Position numbers and translations under genes: made by a program | Source: Strigops habroptila | Lineage: Eukaryota > Chordata > Aves > Psittaciformes > Psittacidae | Assembly (NCBI RefSeq): GCF_004027225.2 | Contig: NC_044279.2 | Span: 46,338,744-46,402,743, forward strand | Length of the DNA: 64,000 bases | Reading direction: 5' to 3' | In this document: piece by piece, positions 35,446 to 50,551 of the stretch | How the letters are laid out: the number at the start of each line of letters is the position of its first letter | Position numbering within the stretch: position 1 is the first letter of the stretch | The notes under the pieces: generated by a model | What the model saw: only the letters and a program-made list of their open reading frames with translations | Databases searched by the model: none | Told to the model about the DNA's origin: nothing

Positions 35446-38400
35446 TTCTCTCCAGCACCATGAATTTCAATTTCTTCTCAATATGAAAAATCTTGTGATG
35501 TCAACTTGAAATTATTCCAAAGAATTGCACATTGTGAAGGACTCACTTGTTAGCACAAGATGAAATAGAATACAGATGGTTTGATATTTGGACAAGGTAG
35601 GCAGAAAAAGAAATACCCATTTAATTTTATGTTGCTTTAGCTCCTTGCTTTAAAGTGTTAGAAGTCTGCAAAAGAAAGTGTTCTGAGTATCTCAAAATAT
35701 TCTGTCTCACAATGCATCCCAGGTACTTTTAGATGAGCATGAAGTATATAGGATTACTGCATCTTAAGACTGTCCGTATCTTCCCTTTGCAGATTTCATT
35801 ATGTGAGATAACATTAATTCAATCCTAGAAGAGCTCAGATTCACTGTGTTATTTCTGATTTACCAAGTTACATCTGAGGTCCTTGGGAAACAGGATTAAT
35901 GGAAGCTTTTTGGCACACTTAGTAAATCACAAGATGGAGATAGTCTCAAATGCTGATTAACACAGAAAAGATTAAGCTCAATTTGGCATTCAAATGTTCA
36001 AGAAAAAAATATTGCCACACATTAAAGAATTCCTGCCTTATAACCAATCATACTATGAAGAACATCCTTGTATTTAACTACAGCAGAAGAGTCCATTAGA
36101 ATAGACTTCTTAATGAGATTTCTATAGAAAGATGGTGAGAATATAAAACCTTGCTTCTGTCTGCAAATCTTGACTGCTTGCCCAGAAGCTTCCAAACCTC
36201 AACCAGCATTAGCTAAATGTGACAGTGAGGTAGAGGCCTCACTGTTTAAGTAGTGACAAATTTCAGGAAAACTGGAGGCAAGGTAGATGGGACACATTGC
36301 AGGAAAGACAGGTAGAACTCAAAAATTATATATTCTGCATGGCATTAATAAACCTGCCCATTTATCACATACCTTATGGAACACAGGCAGCTGATAAGGG
36401 AAGTGTCAGTGAAAAGCCGGTTGGTGCAGGAACAATTTGTAAAGCTTATGTGATTATTCTTTGTAGACACCTGTATGCGTCCTCTGAAAATGCTAGCACT
36501 CTTTGCTGATTCTAATCAAACCTAATGAAGAGGTAGGGGTCTCCAAAGTAGTTAAGTTCGTCAAAGCTTCAGGAAACCATTTGCCAGAGTTTCCCACCTG
36601 AGGTTAACGCTGATCTATAAGTTCACACCCCTTTGCTCCGAAGAAGAATAAGGATGCAAGTTTCAGAAGCACGAGAAAGACTCAGGCTGGAACCCATGTT
36701 TTCCCAGACACCATTATCAATAAGCTCAGTGGAAATGGACCTAAGGTAGTTTGTCTAATATTAAAAAAAATACTTGTACTAATGTTTTGAGAAGTACATT
36801 AATTTTCTTGCCCTTTGAATGACACAAGTAACTAAATAACACAGCCAAAACAGATGTAACTGTAAACTTCAACTGACACTGATTTTGCTTAAAGGCATAC
36901 TGCTTGGCAAGTTCAGTATCCTAAAGATACTCTATTAATTCTCAAGTACTTAAAAATAATGAAAAATAGATTTAACATTCAATGGCACTCAAATTAAAAA
37001 TTTGCTGTCTGTGATTTGAAGTATTAGGATTTAAAAAAAAAATCAAGCAAGAGAGAACAATCTGAGGTTATTACACATTGACAAGTTCTTCTAAAAACAA
37101 TTCTACTCTGAGATTGGTGTTTCTCAGTTTCTTTTTAAACAAGCCTGCTATACTTCAGAGTGAAAATAAAGTTGAGATTTCAGTTTAAGCTCCCACAAAG
37201 TGATTACAAATTTTGCTATTAAAGCCAACCTAAACAGATTCTTCCAGCCCAAGGAGGAAAGCTGTCAACTCAGGTAAATAGAGCAAACACTAAGCTACTA
37301 AAAATCTCACCAAACATTTTTTTCTTACAGTAAAATTGATCCAAAACTCAATGTATCAGACAAATAGGCTGTGAAAAATGCTTTGTAGCTCAGTAGATTG
37401 CCACCAACATTGCCAAGTCAGAGTACTGGCAAAGTCATCTTGTAATTTAGTGGGTTAAGCAGGAAACAGAGATTCCTCTGTTATATACTCGAAGACTTAT
37501 AGGGACAAAGTGACACAAAAGTGCTAATATAAATAAGGCAAAGGCCTTGATGTTTGTCAAATCTGAAACGATCAAATACAGATAAGCAAATAATTGAACT
37601 TTCAAAATTCGTAAGAGAGAAATGAAATGAGATGGTTTCAAAGTTTCAAATCTAAGTTGTGCCAAAATGGTTGTTATTTTGTTATATTCTGGAAATTTCT
37701 ACAGATTTTTAAATGTTGTCAGACATCAAGTATGCTGCTATATCCTTGAGGTGCCTGCTTTACATTTTAAACTTTCCTAGTATCTAAATTTACAATCTTC
37801 TCCAGCCCAGTGAAGGGTCCAAACCTGCTGAAATCTACTGCAATACTCAAATGCCAAAACCTTGTTATAATGGAGTGACACCAGTCTCAGTAGGTTTCCT
37901 TTACTTTTGGATACTGAGCAGTTCATGTACACCACTTTCATTCAGCATAACGTTTTATAAAAAAGTTCTTTTTAAGGAAATTCTTTCAACCCCACAGCCT
38001 ATTTTACATAGCATTTCAAGAACTAGATGTTCCCTTTCTTTCAAATTAGCCCCTTTTCTAAAGTACTTTAAATACTACCAATTCATAAACAACAATTCTA
38101 TATGTTGCCAGCAATGTAGTAAAAATGCCTCAGAATTAAAAAAACCCAAACTATTCTTCTGAGAGACTTCAGAGCTATAGCTTATTTTGAGAGAATAAAT
38201 TTGAATAAGGCAATCAATTTTAAATTGTTATTTCTGAGCAAAGCTAAGAAGAAAATTAAAATGTGTACAGTATTTCCATTCACAGCCTGTTAGTAATAAA
38301 ATGGACTCACATTTGGGCAACTTCATGTGAGTTACAAATAAGGAGGAGAAGGAACAGATTTAATTAATCAATAGGAAGTTATTACCATGACATTAGCAGC

Positions 38401-41400
38401 GGATGTTCAGTAGAAAATTAAATTTAGCTTATAAATGATGTCACAAACAGCAAGCCATAATTGCTCATCTTTGTTTTCTATCAAGCAAAATAGCCAAAAC
38501 TCTGTGGGTGGTACTTCATCAATTTGTGAAAAATCCTTACACATAACCTTATTACCCCTGCCTATGCCCAAATGTTTTCCCATGAAACATTCACAGATAG
38601 ATAGAAACAAACACTGCACCTCAGTCTCACTTCACTTCCTGATGTTTAAGAGTAGAATCTGAGTAAAATGCATCCATATATAAAGATGCTTTAGCAGTTT
38701 TATTTATAGAGAAAAAGAATCTCCTCTTCATATTCAAAAAATATGAAAAAATACAAGTCTCTGTCACTCAACTGAAAATTATTAGTCTTCAGTCTTCTAA
38801 GGGCTTTGAATTCAGAAAATACAGACAACAGCTTCCAAATGAATATCTTAATGATCTTATAATTAAGATGGGCTTATACGAAAAAGTGATATTGGTAAGC
38901 TTCCTAATGAATCACAAAAATTGGCATGGTCTGCTTTTTAAAAATAATCCTTTAAATTTTGAACACATGGTACATTTGCCTACTAATACTAAACATTTCT
39001 GATACTGTGATTAAAACAACTACAAACAATTAGTCATAAGTAGGGCATTAAGCTCAAATAGACCAGAGATCAGAGGCATAATAGAGTACTCTTCCACCTT
39101 ACCAGACCTTGATTTCCTGTGGGTTTTGGTTATAGGAAATCATGGGAAGTTTCTCAGAAGTAACAGTACTATCATTACCACTGCTTCTTCTTCCCTCTTG
39201 TGAACCTACCCTGGAACAAAAATGGTTCACTGTGGATAAGCTAAATTGAACCATTTGGGAGAGTTTCTTTTTTCCCCTCTGGTTTTTTTTTCTAGGCCAT
39301 AATTATTCACAGATCATTTCTACTGCTTTGAAATATATTTTTTTTCTAGTCAGTAAGTGATCCACATAAAACAGAGCTCTCTGATCTATTAGGCTAACAC
39401 TGAGTATGTTAAATCACAATGTTTTATCAGTTTCTACTGCGGAAAACTTCCCTGTAGTTTCAGCTGATGACAGCACTCTTCATTTCCTCTCCTCTTGCAC
39501 GCACATGAATCAGCATAGCAAAAACCTGCCACGTGCCAGGCTCTGCAACTTTCTGCCCCTTGCTCTCTGACGTGGTACTTGTGGTATAATTTATTTGCAA
39601 AGTTTAATTAAAGTTTTGCATTCAAGCAGTAAAATACAGATAAATTATGCAGTGCATCTAAAACAAAGTTCTACCAAGCATTTCTAGCTTGAGCAAACCT
39701 CTTTCAGAGCAACTTGTAACACAGAATTTCATACTTAATTCAGTCTTTCATGGCTTCTTATGAACCTCAGTCTTCTCTAGCTCTTAAAAGAATCTCCAAG
39801 CTAAAACCAAAAATTGAAAGCACATAATGTAAGTGCACCTCATCTAATTTGACAAGAAAATATTTGGTCTCCTCCTCTCTGGCACTGGCATAATCTCTGA
39901 AGGCAGCACAGCCTTAGTTTAGATCCTGACCATGAGTAGTGGCATCAGGATACAAACTCACAGCCAACAAACCAAGCCAGACTATCAGACTGCCTTCCTC
40001 AGCAAAACAGGCATTTTCAGCTAAATACAGTAGCTCTACAGCTTGTAAATTAAGAAAAAAACCCCACAGATCCCTCAAACATGTTCTAATCAAACCATTA
40101 CATTTTAAGTATTTAGAGAAAACCAAGGATTTTCCCCACGAAACAAGCAATACTGCTGAAAAGTTAATAAATAAAAAAATAAATGTCATGAACATGCAAC
40201 ATGAACTAGATAGAAATCATTAGAGGTTCAATTTCCATAGGTGAGAATTTCCCCGCCAGGCAGCCAATTCTAAATATAACAGTTCAGATAAGCCATATTC
40301 AAACACTTCCGTAAATTATAGAAATACTTGCACCACAGGCATTGAAAATAACAATATCTACACTATGGAATAAAGGTAAAGGAAGGTGATAAAATGATCT
40401 TCAGTATAGCTTCAGCAAGCAACTTTGTAAAGCTGAGGACAGACAACACGAAAACACAGGAACATTCCCACTATTCACAATTGCAAAAATAAAGTAGTCA
40501 ATTTTAATTTAGGCAAATTACTTTGGACTGCATGTTTGCACATCCAAGGGAACATTTTACAGCTAAAAACAATGCTAAAGTTTCAAGTGATAACTTCTTT
40601 TTACCCATCTAGAGTCCGAATACAAATTTTATTACATACTTGCCTTTCTTCTTCTCCATACTAGGGCAGGGAAAAGCTGAAGGAGGGCTGGAAGAATACT
40701 TGAAGCAGAAACTGGAAACATAATGAATTAGATACTAGAAGTGAAATAATGACAGCAAATGAATAACCCTATATGGACAAGGCCTCCTTTCTAATACTGT
40801 AAGAAAAATGTTCTGCTATTTTTGATACTACAAATGATAATGAATAGTAACAGAAGTAAAAAACCCTAGGACTTTCCTAGCATGTGGGCAAACTCCCTAT
40901 CCTCCAAGCAGCATATTGTGGAGGTTCACAGAGGGCATCAAAACGTGGAGGGCAGGAGGCAGAGTTACCTCAGTGGTAGTGAGAGCAGAGCATCCTCACC
41001 AGGAACACATCTACTCACAGAAATGTCAGCTGTTCTGTATTGCTTGCTCACAACTTTTTTCTGTTCTTTCCCCTACTTAAGAAACTGACTGAAAGTCTCT
41101 GCTTTAGACCAATAGCTAGCTGAGCAAGTCCAACTGAACTTCACAAAGAAACAATAGCTGGTAACAGTATGATTTATTGTGCAGTTTTAAAATATATATA
41201 AGGGTTAGCACCTCATCTATCACCTTCAAAGGGCTGACAAAGTCACCTACTATATTCATTGGTATTGTTCAAAATGAATTTACAATGAAAAGAGATCGTT
41301 CAACAAACCCAAAGGAATTTCTCATTCCTGAAGGCATGTTTACACCTAAGGAAAAAAAATCATATACTTTACAATATGTGATTGATTTCTCTTAGACAAG

Positions 41401-42079
41401 CGCCTCTTATACTTAACCTGTTGGGGCAACACTGATCTTGATCAAGTTACACTCTACGTAAATGAGAAGAAGTAAAGGAACACACTTCTGTCTTAAACCC
41501 CACCTCTCAATAAGAATGAAGGTTACTGAAGACAAAATCCTGAAAAGACACACTGCCAGGACAAGGATTGAAGGATGTAAGTGACCACCTCCTAAACCCT
41601 AAAAGATAGCCGAAAAGAGCTGCAGTCTCTGTGCTCATCTCCACAGCCCAGGGGCCTGATGCTTTGCAAGCGTGGGAGACTGCTGCACAGAACTAGTGTA
41701 GAGCCTCTACATGCGCAGCTTCCCTTTGTGCACATACACATACTGCGTTAGCAGAGCTCCCTGGTGTAGAAGCAGCACAAAAGATCTGTTTGCCAGCCCA
41801 TACTTCAGTATATACTCATACATTATCTACACACAGCCTTCTTTAAAAGTTATAATCAAAACCAAGAGAAGCTTGTTTCTGTTGGTGCAGCTGCAACAGT
41901 ACCAATGGGTTTTGGCAGGGTAGCAGTGTCAGTGCTATAATTTGAATTATTTCTTTGGGTACTTCATACCAACATAACTCATGCCAATATAACTTTGTTG
42001 CCTAGACAAACCTAGCTTGCCTCCCATTACAGGCTGGTAGCAGGTGCAGGGTGTCCACACAGATTTCACAGTGAAATTG

Positions 42080-42925
42080 CCATCCAGAGGGACCTTGACA
42101 CGCTTGAGAGGTGGGAAAACGCAAATCTCATGAAGTTCAACAAGGCCAAGTGCAAGGTCCTCCACTTGGGTCAGGACAACTCCAAGCGCAAATACAGACT
42201 GGGGGCAGGGGGGAGGCGTGGTGGTGGAATGGATTGAGAACAGCCCTGCAGAGAAGGACTTGGGGATGTTGGTTGATGAAGAACTGAACATGAGCCAGCA
42301 GTGTGTGCTTGCAGCCCAGAAAGCCAACCGTATCCTGGGCTGCATCAAAAGGAGCATGAGCAGCAGGTCGAGGGAGGTGAATCCGTCCCTCTACTCTGCT
42401 CTCATAAGACTCCACCTGGACTACTTCAGCTCTGGGGCCCCCACCATATGAAGGATGTGGACCTGTTGGAGCGAGTCCAGAGGAGCGCACAAAGATGATC
42501 TGTACAAAGAGAGGCTGTAGCAGCTCTCCTATGAAGACAGCCTGAAAGAGTTGGACTTGTTCAGCCTGGAAAAGAAAAGCCTCCAGGGAGACCTTAAAAT
42601 AGCCTTCCAATACCATAAGGGTTGTACAAGAAATCTGGAGAGGGACTTTTTACAAGGGCATGCAGTGATAGGACAAGGCAGAATAGTTTTAAACTGAAAG
42701 AGGGTAGATTCAGATTAGACGTTAGGAAGAAATTCTTCACTGGTGGTGAGACATTGGCACGGATTGGCCAGAGAAGCTGTGGCTGCCCGATCCTTGGCAG
42801 TGTTCAAGGCCAGGTTGGACAGTGGTTGGAGCAACCTGGTCCAGTAGAGGGTGCCCCTGAGTGTGGCAGGGGATTGGAACTAGATGATCTTTAAGGCCTC
42901 TTCCAACTCAAACCATTCTATGAAA
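42080..42925 (+). mobile_element. CR1 LINE, 5'-truncated, decayed ORF2 end
   Basis: Starts near CCAGAGGGACCTTGACACGC and ends with ACTAGATGATCTTTAAGGCC and AACCATTCTATGAAATC. It covers the C-terminal part of CR1 ORF2 from the [19 protein letters not shown] region on. The frame is broken: a block reading [20 protein letters not shown] lies at 42218-42451, and the sequel is in other frames. In particular, there is a premature stop at GAPTI (42451) and a shift near 42620. It is older than the 34600 copy and not capable of coding. Confidence 0.94.
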
Positions 42926-45409
42926 TCTTCTCTTCTTAGACGAGATCGGGCAGCTCTGACTTCCCTTCAGAGCAGGGATAACAACAAGAAGGTATATCAC
43001 TTGATTGGGTGGCTATTGACAATAGCATTGGGGTTTTACTCCTACTTCTATGGAGCAAGCAATCTCATCCAAATGATTTACAAGAAAATATCAAGGAATA
43101 AAAAGCTTTAGAAACAAAGTTAGCATTCCAGCACAGTAGAGTCCAAAGTTAAATACAACATGGCCAGCACAATTGCTTGAAGACTTTGCCTGAGAGCCAG
43201 ACTTTGCCTCCCTACTACTAGGGAGGAAAAAAAAAATATAGCCAGGAAAAAATATTTTATTATGTAATAGAGGAATACTGTTCCTCAGCATGTGACCAAT
43301 GTTTTTGTTAGCAAAATGTTACATCTATAGCAGATGATGAATAAAGATATGAACAACAGTGTCAGAAAATCCAATAAAGAGAAAATAAAGCTTCAAAATT
43401 TTCCTTGAGAAGTCAAATGTATGTGCTTTTGCTAGATTTCATTTAATACCTGGAAAAAGAAGCAAAACCTACACTGAGCTATTTCAATGCTCACCATTAG
43501 TACCAGCTGCACAATTTGTCCAGGTGAACACAATACTGGGTGCTGCTGACCTTAGTTCAGAGGTGGAATTTTCAAAAATTGCTTTAGCAGCACTAACATA
43601 ACTTTGTACTTCAGTCAGTTGCGTTTTACAATTTACAGTGATAGAAATCACATTAGGGATCTGCAAAACTGAGAAATTTGAGAATCGCATACAAATATCT
43701 GAGAAATGTTAACTTTGGAGTGGCCTGGCATACAGTCTTGAAAAATCATTTATTTTAATTAGTGTGCTATTACAAACTTCTGTCAAAATACACACATTAT
43801 TCAGCACCAATTAAAATGCTAAATGTGTTGGCACGTAAAGATTGGTAGGTAGAAAGTTTCTGCTTGGCCGTATTAAAAAAAAAAAAGGAATTCACAATGA
43901 TAAAAATTACAGTTAGAGCATTAAGTTTGCCAATAATAGCTTAATTTTGAAATTCTTCATAATTTTTTCCCACTGTTGGGCTGTGACAGTTGGAACTTTG
44001 CGAAAACCAAAATAAACACCTTACTGATTTGAGAACATGTTCTGCAGTTCTGCCAGTTCATTAAAATCAGAATTCAATTAAAAAAAAAAAAAAACAAACA
44101 AAAAAAGAATAAAATATCTCTCTGTATTAAGCCGAGAGAGTGGGTTTCATTGCTCAAGCAATTCGTTAGCTACCAGGCTCTTAAGATTTATCTTCTTTCT
44201 AATTGACACTTAGTATTTGTATTTTAGCCAATTTCTTTCTTCCTAAAGCGACAAAAGTTAACAAATCACTGGAGGTGACTAACTGTCAGCATGAGATAAA
44301 TGGCAACATCACTCTGACTGAATTTGGGTGGTCATGGCAGGGGGAAAGGGTAGGAATAGTGGCCCACTCTGTGAATTACACTTCCAAGAACATGTTATTC
44401 TCAGATTTCACAGGAACATACTACTAGAAGAGGTCTTGATCACTGAATCCAGTCCTCAGGTACAAGGAGTTTGCATCTATACCATTCTCATTGAGTAATC
44501 TCTTATTTTGGAACTGACAACATCTCCCATGATGAATTTCTTTTATGACTATTTAATATTTTAAATAGCACAAATATAGACAAAACTTAGTTTATACAGA
44601 CTATGTTCTAGCCAAGCAAAAGCATAAATCCTTCCAATTTCTGCCTCGGTAGGTGCCGTTATATCGCAATAGTCACATCCACAATCCTGTTGACTTTAGT
44701 TAAAATAAATATGGATAAATACAAATAAAAGAAGTAGTCAGCTAAAATATATGGGTTTGTTCTCCACTCTGCAAATGATGCTGGGAGAAAGTCCCCTTTT
44801 CCCTTAGTCTCTGTGTGAGAATGTCTTGTGAGTCAAGATCCCGATTTATTAGTGATGTGATACAGCTTTGCCATCAGCTTTTCCTCCCTGTCAACCCAAA
44901 AAGAAGAGGGACTTAAAATAAACCTAGTAGAAACTCCTTCTTCTCCCAGCAGCAAAATGCTACGAGGACAACTTGAAGAAGCTTTATCTCATGATTCTTA
45001 TAGGATTCCTTTGCCACCAAGCTGCAGAGGCAATTGGCAAACACAGCAGAAGGGAAGCAACCTGGTCTAGTGTCCGTGACAACTCACAACTTTGTCTTCC
45101 TGCAGTCACACCTTATTCCTCTTTCTTGGTACAAGAAAAATATTGACTTACAGTTTCCCTTCTCTGTAGTGATGCTTATATGACCAGAAAAGCTGAGCTA
45201 CTACAAGCAGATACACATACAACTCAAAAGAAACAAGACCAATGCTTACTCCTTCATTCAGCAAGGAGTAGCACCTTTTGCATAGAAGAGGTTCTGAGGA
45301 ACTGTGGATTGGCACATCTCTCCATTTAATGTATAAAAGTAAAAAATAATGTAATTTATGATTTTTTCATAAAAAAAGCATACCATCACATAAGGCAGTA
45401 AAAAAAATG

Positions 45410-45575
45410 CATACACAAAGAAATATCTCCTCAGAATATAAGGATATATAAAAAAGGCTACATATATATTCTTATATATGTATTTCTACATATAACATTT
45501 TTCTATGTGTGTGTATACATACATGGATTATTTCATGTATATATATATACACATACAAACACATATGTAAAACAC
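45410..45575. repeat. AT/CATATA-rich low-complexity stretch
   Basis: Dense TATATA, ACATATA, TGTGTGTATACATACAT and CACATACAAACACATATG runs. Degenerate microsatellite DNA within the POC1B intron. No coding signal. Confidence 0.8.
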
Positions 45576-47730
45576 CTTACAAGGTCTTTTTACCTTAGAA
45601 TAGAGGACAGCTCTGTCCTTTATAACATGCAAGGCTTTAAAACTCTGTGTATATATAGATTAGGAAAGTAAATGGAAAACACTACATAAAGGGTTTACTA
45701 TTTGAAGATTAATGTTAACAGGTCACAATGTATTATTTTATTCATACATCCCCCCAGGTTTAAATTAATTTGTTAAACTCCCACACAATTCTTCTGCACA
45801 CATGCCATATTTAATTATGATTGCTGCTACATTTCTAGCACTTGTAGTGTGTTTGGGAGTTTTTTGTTTGTTTTGAACAGCCAAACTTAAAACATTGATT
45901 AACGTTAGTATTCTTTATGTGGGGAAAACCACAGTGCATGTACAAGTTGGAGCTGAAGCACAAGAGTAGAACTTTATTGTATCACTATATCTCACTAAAC
46001 TACTGCATGTCTGTTCTGGAAATCCTGACCTGGTGTAATCAGAGGACCAAGAAAAACTGAAAACTTTTATTCTATTCCTGCTTGCCATTTCTTTACCAAG
46101 CAACAGAACAGAATTTATAAGAATCCCCGTGGATTCAACTTAAAGCCCTCTTGTTTTATGTGATGACTAAGTTGCAGTCTTTCTATAACATTTCTGTTGT
46201 CAGAAAAAACTCCCTTATTTGTACTAATACTGTGATCTTTTAAAACTTCTGAAAGGAACATTACTTTGATAATTGATTATCACCAGCAGCAGCCTAGTGA
46301 TAGCAAGACTTTGTGGAACTGTGTGTCCATGCAAGGTACAAGAGGATGTACCATTTCCCATACTCTGTTAAAAACACAGCATCACTGGTACTCCCATGTC
46401 ACCTATGTCCCTGCATCTTAAGGAAAACAATTTCTAATAATAACAATGGACATTAACATAGATCTTTTCTAGAGACCAATTAACTTGAGCACATTAACAT
46501 TTACATATAAGGTACTCCTGCTAAGAACAGGAGGTCAGATTCTGAAATGTGCTTGACTTCCCTTCTGCTCATGTCCACATGGTACTTTCTTTGAAAGTAA
46601 AGCACATTTCTCTAAATAGCTTGTTGTATGGGTTAGAGATCTAACTAAATTGAAAGAAAGATAAAGATATAAGTAATATTTAAATACTTCACTAAATTAG
46701 CATCAATGAAAACTGCATTAAATACTATCCACTGGGATACAGCTGAGAAATATGAATTCAACTATGCTAAAAGGCATGTAAAACAGATTATCATACTGTC
46801 ACGTTCTTTATAAGTTTTATTTGATTAAGGCTGATTCTGTGCTTGCAACTGCATAGAAGAGCTAAACAACATGTAATCAATTGTACAATATCAGTTATGA
46901 CAGGTAGTGGTCTACTTAAGAAGCGGAGATGCCACACACTCTGGGATATGGAGGAAGGCATATCCCTACTGTGTGCCACACACCACACTTGATGTTAAAA
47001 TGACAATAAAAATGAAAGCAGTTGGCACTATAATGCCAGATCAACAACTGGCATTCCAGTCCTAAATGCCAAATTCCTGTTAGGGATTTAGAGCCTTCAC
47101 AGATAAAATATACTGTTGCTTTTTACAACTGTAAAAGGCAAAATAATACAAATTACCATAAATTAGAAGTGGTGAAACACAGCTGATCAGGATAATTGAA
47201 GGCCTCAACAAAAACTCTATAGCCATTAGAATTAGAAGCAACAAAATGGACATTTTACCCCACATTCCTAAGGAAACAATGCTGAGACCATTTCTGTCTG
47301 CTTGCCCCCACACTTCACTTTTACATTTTGAACTTGTTGCAGATTTAGGGGGGTCTGATGGAGAAAGAGATATTCTAGATAGGGCTGATTTCCTATAAGT
47401 TTCCTGAGAATAGATTGTTAGCTAAAGGAGAGAAATCAGTAAGTACTCCCACTGGGAAAAGGGTTCTGACATAAGTTTACACATTACTGGAGACTAGAGA
47501 ATGCATGAGAGAAACAATTTAGGACTACCTCAGAGAAAGGGAAAAGCTTCAAATAAAACCTTACAGCCAGCTATGAAAAATAGGTTTGTAGAAAGCGAGG
47601 CTACATAATTTCAGTCACTCAAGCATTATTTGTACCATACAAGTATAATGAACAAAAGTCCTAGCAATGGCATGCTTATTAGCTAGAGGTGTTGAAGAGT
47701 GATGCAGAATTTTTCTTAAGTTGTTAATGA

Positions 47731-47768
47731 AGTATTTTTATCTTCCATTTTGGAAGATAATAAATACT
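47731..47768. repeat. Near-perfect hairpin, 17/18-base arms, 3-base loop
   Basis: AGTATTTTTATCTTCCA at 47731-47747 pairs with TGGAAGATAATAAATACT at 47751-47768, with a single one-base bulge and a TTT loop. It would form on either strand. The flanks do not extend the stem clearly, so it is shorter than a normal pre-miRNA. It could be a palindromic remnant of a miniature DNA transposon. Confidence 0.8.
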
Positions 47769-48295
47769 GTAATTGTATTTCTGGCAAAATACTTTCTATT
47801 CCAACCATAGCAAAAAAAGACTTAAACAATTTACACTGCATATAAATATTTTTAAATCCTGGCTTACATAGTTTGAACTCAATAGTTTTGAAATAACCTA
47901 ACAAGTAAGCTAATGATGTTGATTTTTAATATATCCTGGAATAATGGAGAAATACCAGGGGGAGTGGAGAAGCTGACATTCCATCAGTAGTTAGGAAGGA
48001 TAAACAGGATAACTGCATGGTCACAGGTCACAGACAGCTTGAGAATTGTGTCAGAGAAAAACACTGAAAAGTTGATTTAGGACATATATAGAAAAGATTT
48101 AAGGCCTAATGTCAAGCAAATCAATACAGTTGAGAAAAGAAATTGTCAAAGCAAAGACCTCTCTAGTATTTAGTCAAACTGTTCCTGACAGAAGTATTTT
48201 TTTTTTAAATCCATAATATGTATGCTACATTTTTAATTAACACATTTTAGGTTGTAATGCAGTATAAAGTCAATTATCTAACTAGTGCTTCTTCA

Positions 48296-48396
48296 TAGCT
48301 CTCTCTCCCCCATCTGCCCCCCTCCTCCTCTCTCCCTCCCACCAAGCTTCTTTTTTTTCTTTTCTTTTTCTTTTTTTAATTTTCTTTTTTACCCCA
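48296..48396. repeat. Long polypyrimidine tract
   Basis: About 100 bases of almost pure C/T: CTCTCTCCCCCATCTGCCCC, then a CTCCTCCTCTCTCCCTCCC part, then a T-rich part. On the minus strand (the POC1B transcript) it is a G/A-rich run preceded by AATAAATGG at about 48402-48411, a layout reminiscent of a retrocopy 3' end. Confidence 0.8.
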
Positions 48397-50551
48397 AATA
48401 CCATTTATTGCAAAATTCGTAACAGCAATGGCATCCAGTGTTTCTCTTCCAGAAGAACACCCTAATCACTAGCCATGGACTGCTTCTCACTTGCTTTCCT
48501 CTGATGCCATATACTTTCAGCTGTTACTTTACAATGCTTCAAATTCAAGCATGAAGGATGGAGCTGCCTCCATTCAGCCTCTGTCTCAGTTACCTGCTGT
48601 TTAGGTTACAGTTACAATCATGCAAACAGAAGCAAGCAAGCTGAATCCTCGTAGGCTTAAAAATTAACTGAATCCAGCACACCTACAGCCTGAACAAAAA
48701 GAAACCATTACTATCACCTCCTTTGCTCGTTTTTTTCCACTGCATCTTAGGAAAGATGATGTTTAGATGTCTCATGCATGTAACATACCTGTATATGTTA
48801 CAGCACGATCACATTGGATACATGGCTCCATGGACATGGCTCAGCCTCAGTTAGGTCATAGCCAACACTAATCTCCTACTTAATCTCCAAATAATTTTTT
48901 CTCATTATTTCCTTCGTGCTGGAATTAGTGTTTGGATAGCTGAGCAGATCAGGGAATTGACTTGGACGGAATTAGCCAGACAAAAATAGTCATTAAGTTT
49001 AAATGGCTGTGAAATCATCCTGTCCTACCTGATTTCTACTTCTTCCCTAAAACTACTTTGGTGGAAGATATGAGGCAAGATGCTTTCCAAGTTTTTCTCT
49101 ATCAAACATCTATCTGACGAAAGAACATTTTTGCCCTTGGTACTGAATTTATTTGAAAAGTCTCAGTCTCTCAGTTTCCCTTTAAGCAACCTATGTAATT
49201 TTTGGATCTGACTCAGTGTTTCCATTATCTCACATGAAGCAAGTAACTGCATCTCTAACAGCAAACTAGATAGTAATGCAGCAAGGTTTGCAAGGAGAGA
49301 TGTGCTGTATTAGAACAGTTGATATATTTGGAAAACACTCAAACAAGCTTTTAGGCAGAAAGCACCCTCTGGGTTTAGAGATCACTGTAATCTAAGTGAT
49401 AAATAGAATTTGCTAGTGCTTGTTCAAGCACTGTCATTTAGGAAAAATAAGAAAAGATTTAAACAGTATTAAAGTGTTTGCTTTCGTAACAAACTCGCAT
49501 TAACTATTTTGAATAACATACGGCTTAGAGATATATATATATATTTCACTCTATATTCAGGGTTCTACCACACAGTTGCAAGCATGCTGTGCTAAACTTA
49601 GGCTCCAGTAATATTTAAGAACAAAGGGTAATTGAAGGGCAGTATTTTTGCTTTAGCATCGTGTTTTCTGACATGCTCGATCTGTAGCTCAGCTTTATTC
49701 AACTTCAGATAAACAAAAATAAAACCTTGCAACCTTCCCTGATGGAGCCACGCACTATGAACTAAACTTTCCCTTGTTTCTCAGTCCCACAAAATGTGCA
49801 ATCTCAGAATTATTATTCAAGTCCCGTGAATACTAAGAAGTTCAAAACTTAACTTGTTCTACTGCATGAAAAAAGTTAAGACAGGTGTTTACAGGGTAAC
49901 AGAGCTACCGAATGCTAACTTCATTATCTTCCATTCAGCTAAATGACTCACAAATGGCATTTAGATCAGTAGTAAATCATCATCTAGGTCAGCAGGAAGC
50001 TCATTACAGACTGACAATCCAAGTGACAGAAACACTTTTCTACAAGTGCTATATTAGTAATTTCCTGTGTGAAAGGCTTGCTGCTGTTCCTGCATTCCTC
50101 GGGGGACGTTTCTTCTCAGAGGATGTTACTCTTCCCCAGGAAGAGGAAGGAACCAGTTGTTATTGGATGTGTGGGCTGATAGCTGTCGGGCATTTTCTGC
50201 ATGCCACAGAATCAGCTGTGAGAACTGTGAATATAGCTTAGATTCCCAGCCGAAGTGGGGGAAAACACTGCTTGGGCAGACAAGGTCAGAGTGTACTCAT
50301 ACAGTATCTCAGGAAGTTGAAAGAGAAATAATACCTGGAACTTCCATACCTCTAGTTCCCAGAAATGTGCTGACTTAGGAAAATATACAGACATGGATCA
50401 ACTTGAAAAGCATTCCCGAAGTATGTTGCCATGACTAATACCCTATATGAAGTAAAATATTGCCAGTTCTAAAAGTCATCTACAAGAGCCAGTTATCTTA
50501 CAAAATAGTACCAGTAGTCTAGGGGTAGCATCTCTTAATAGTGTTGATTTC

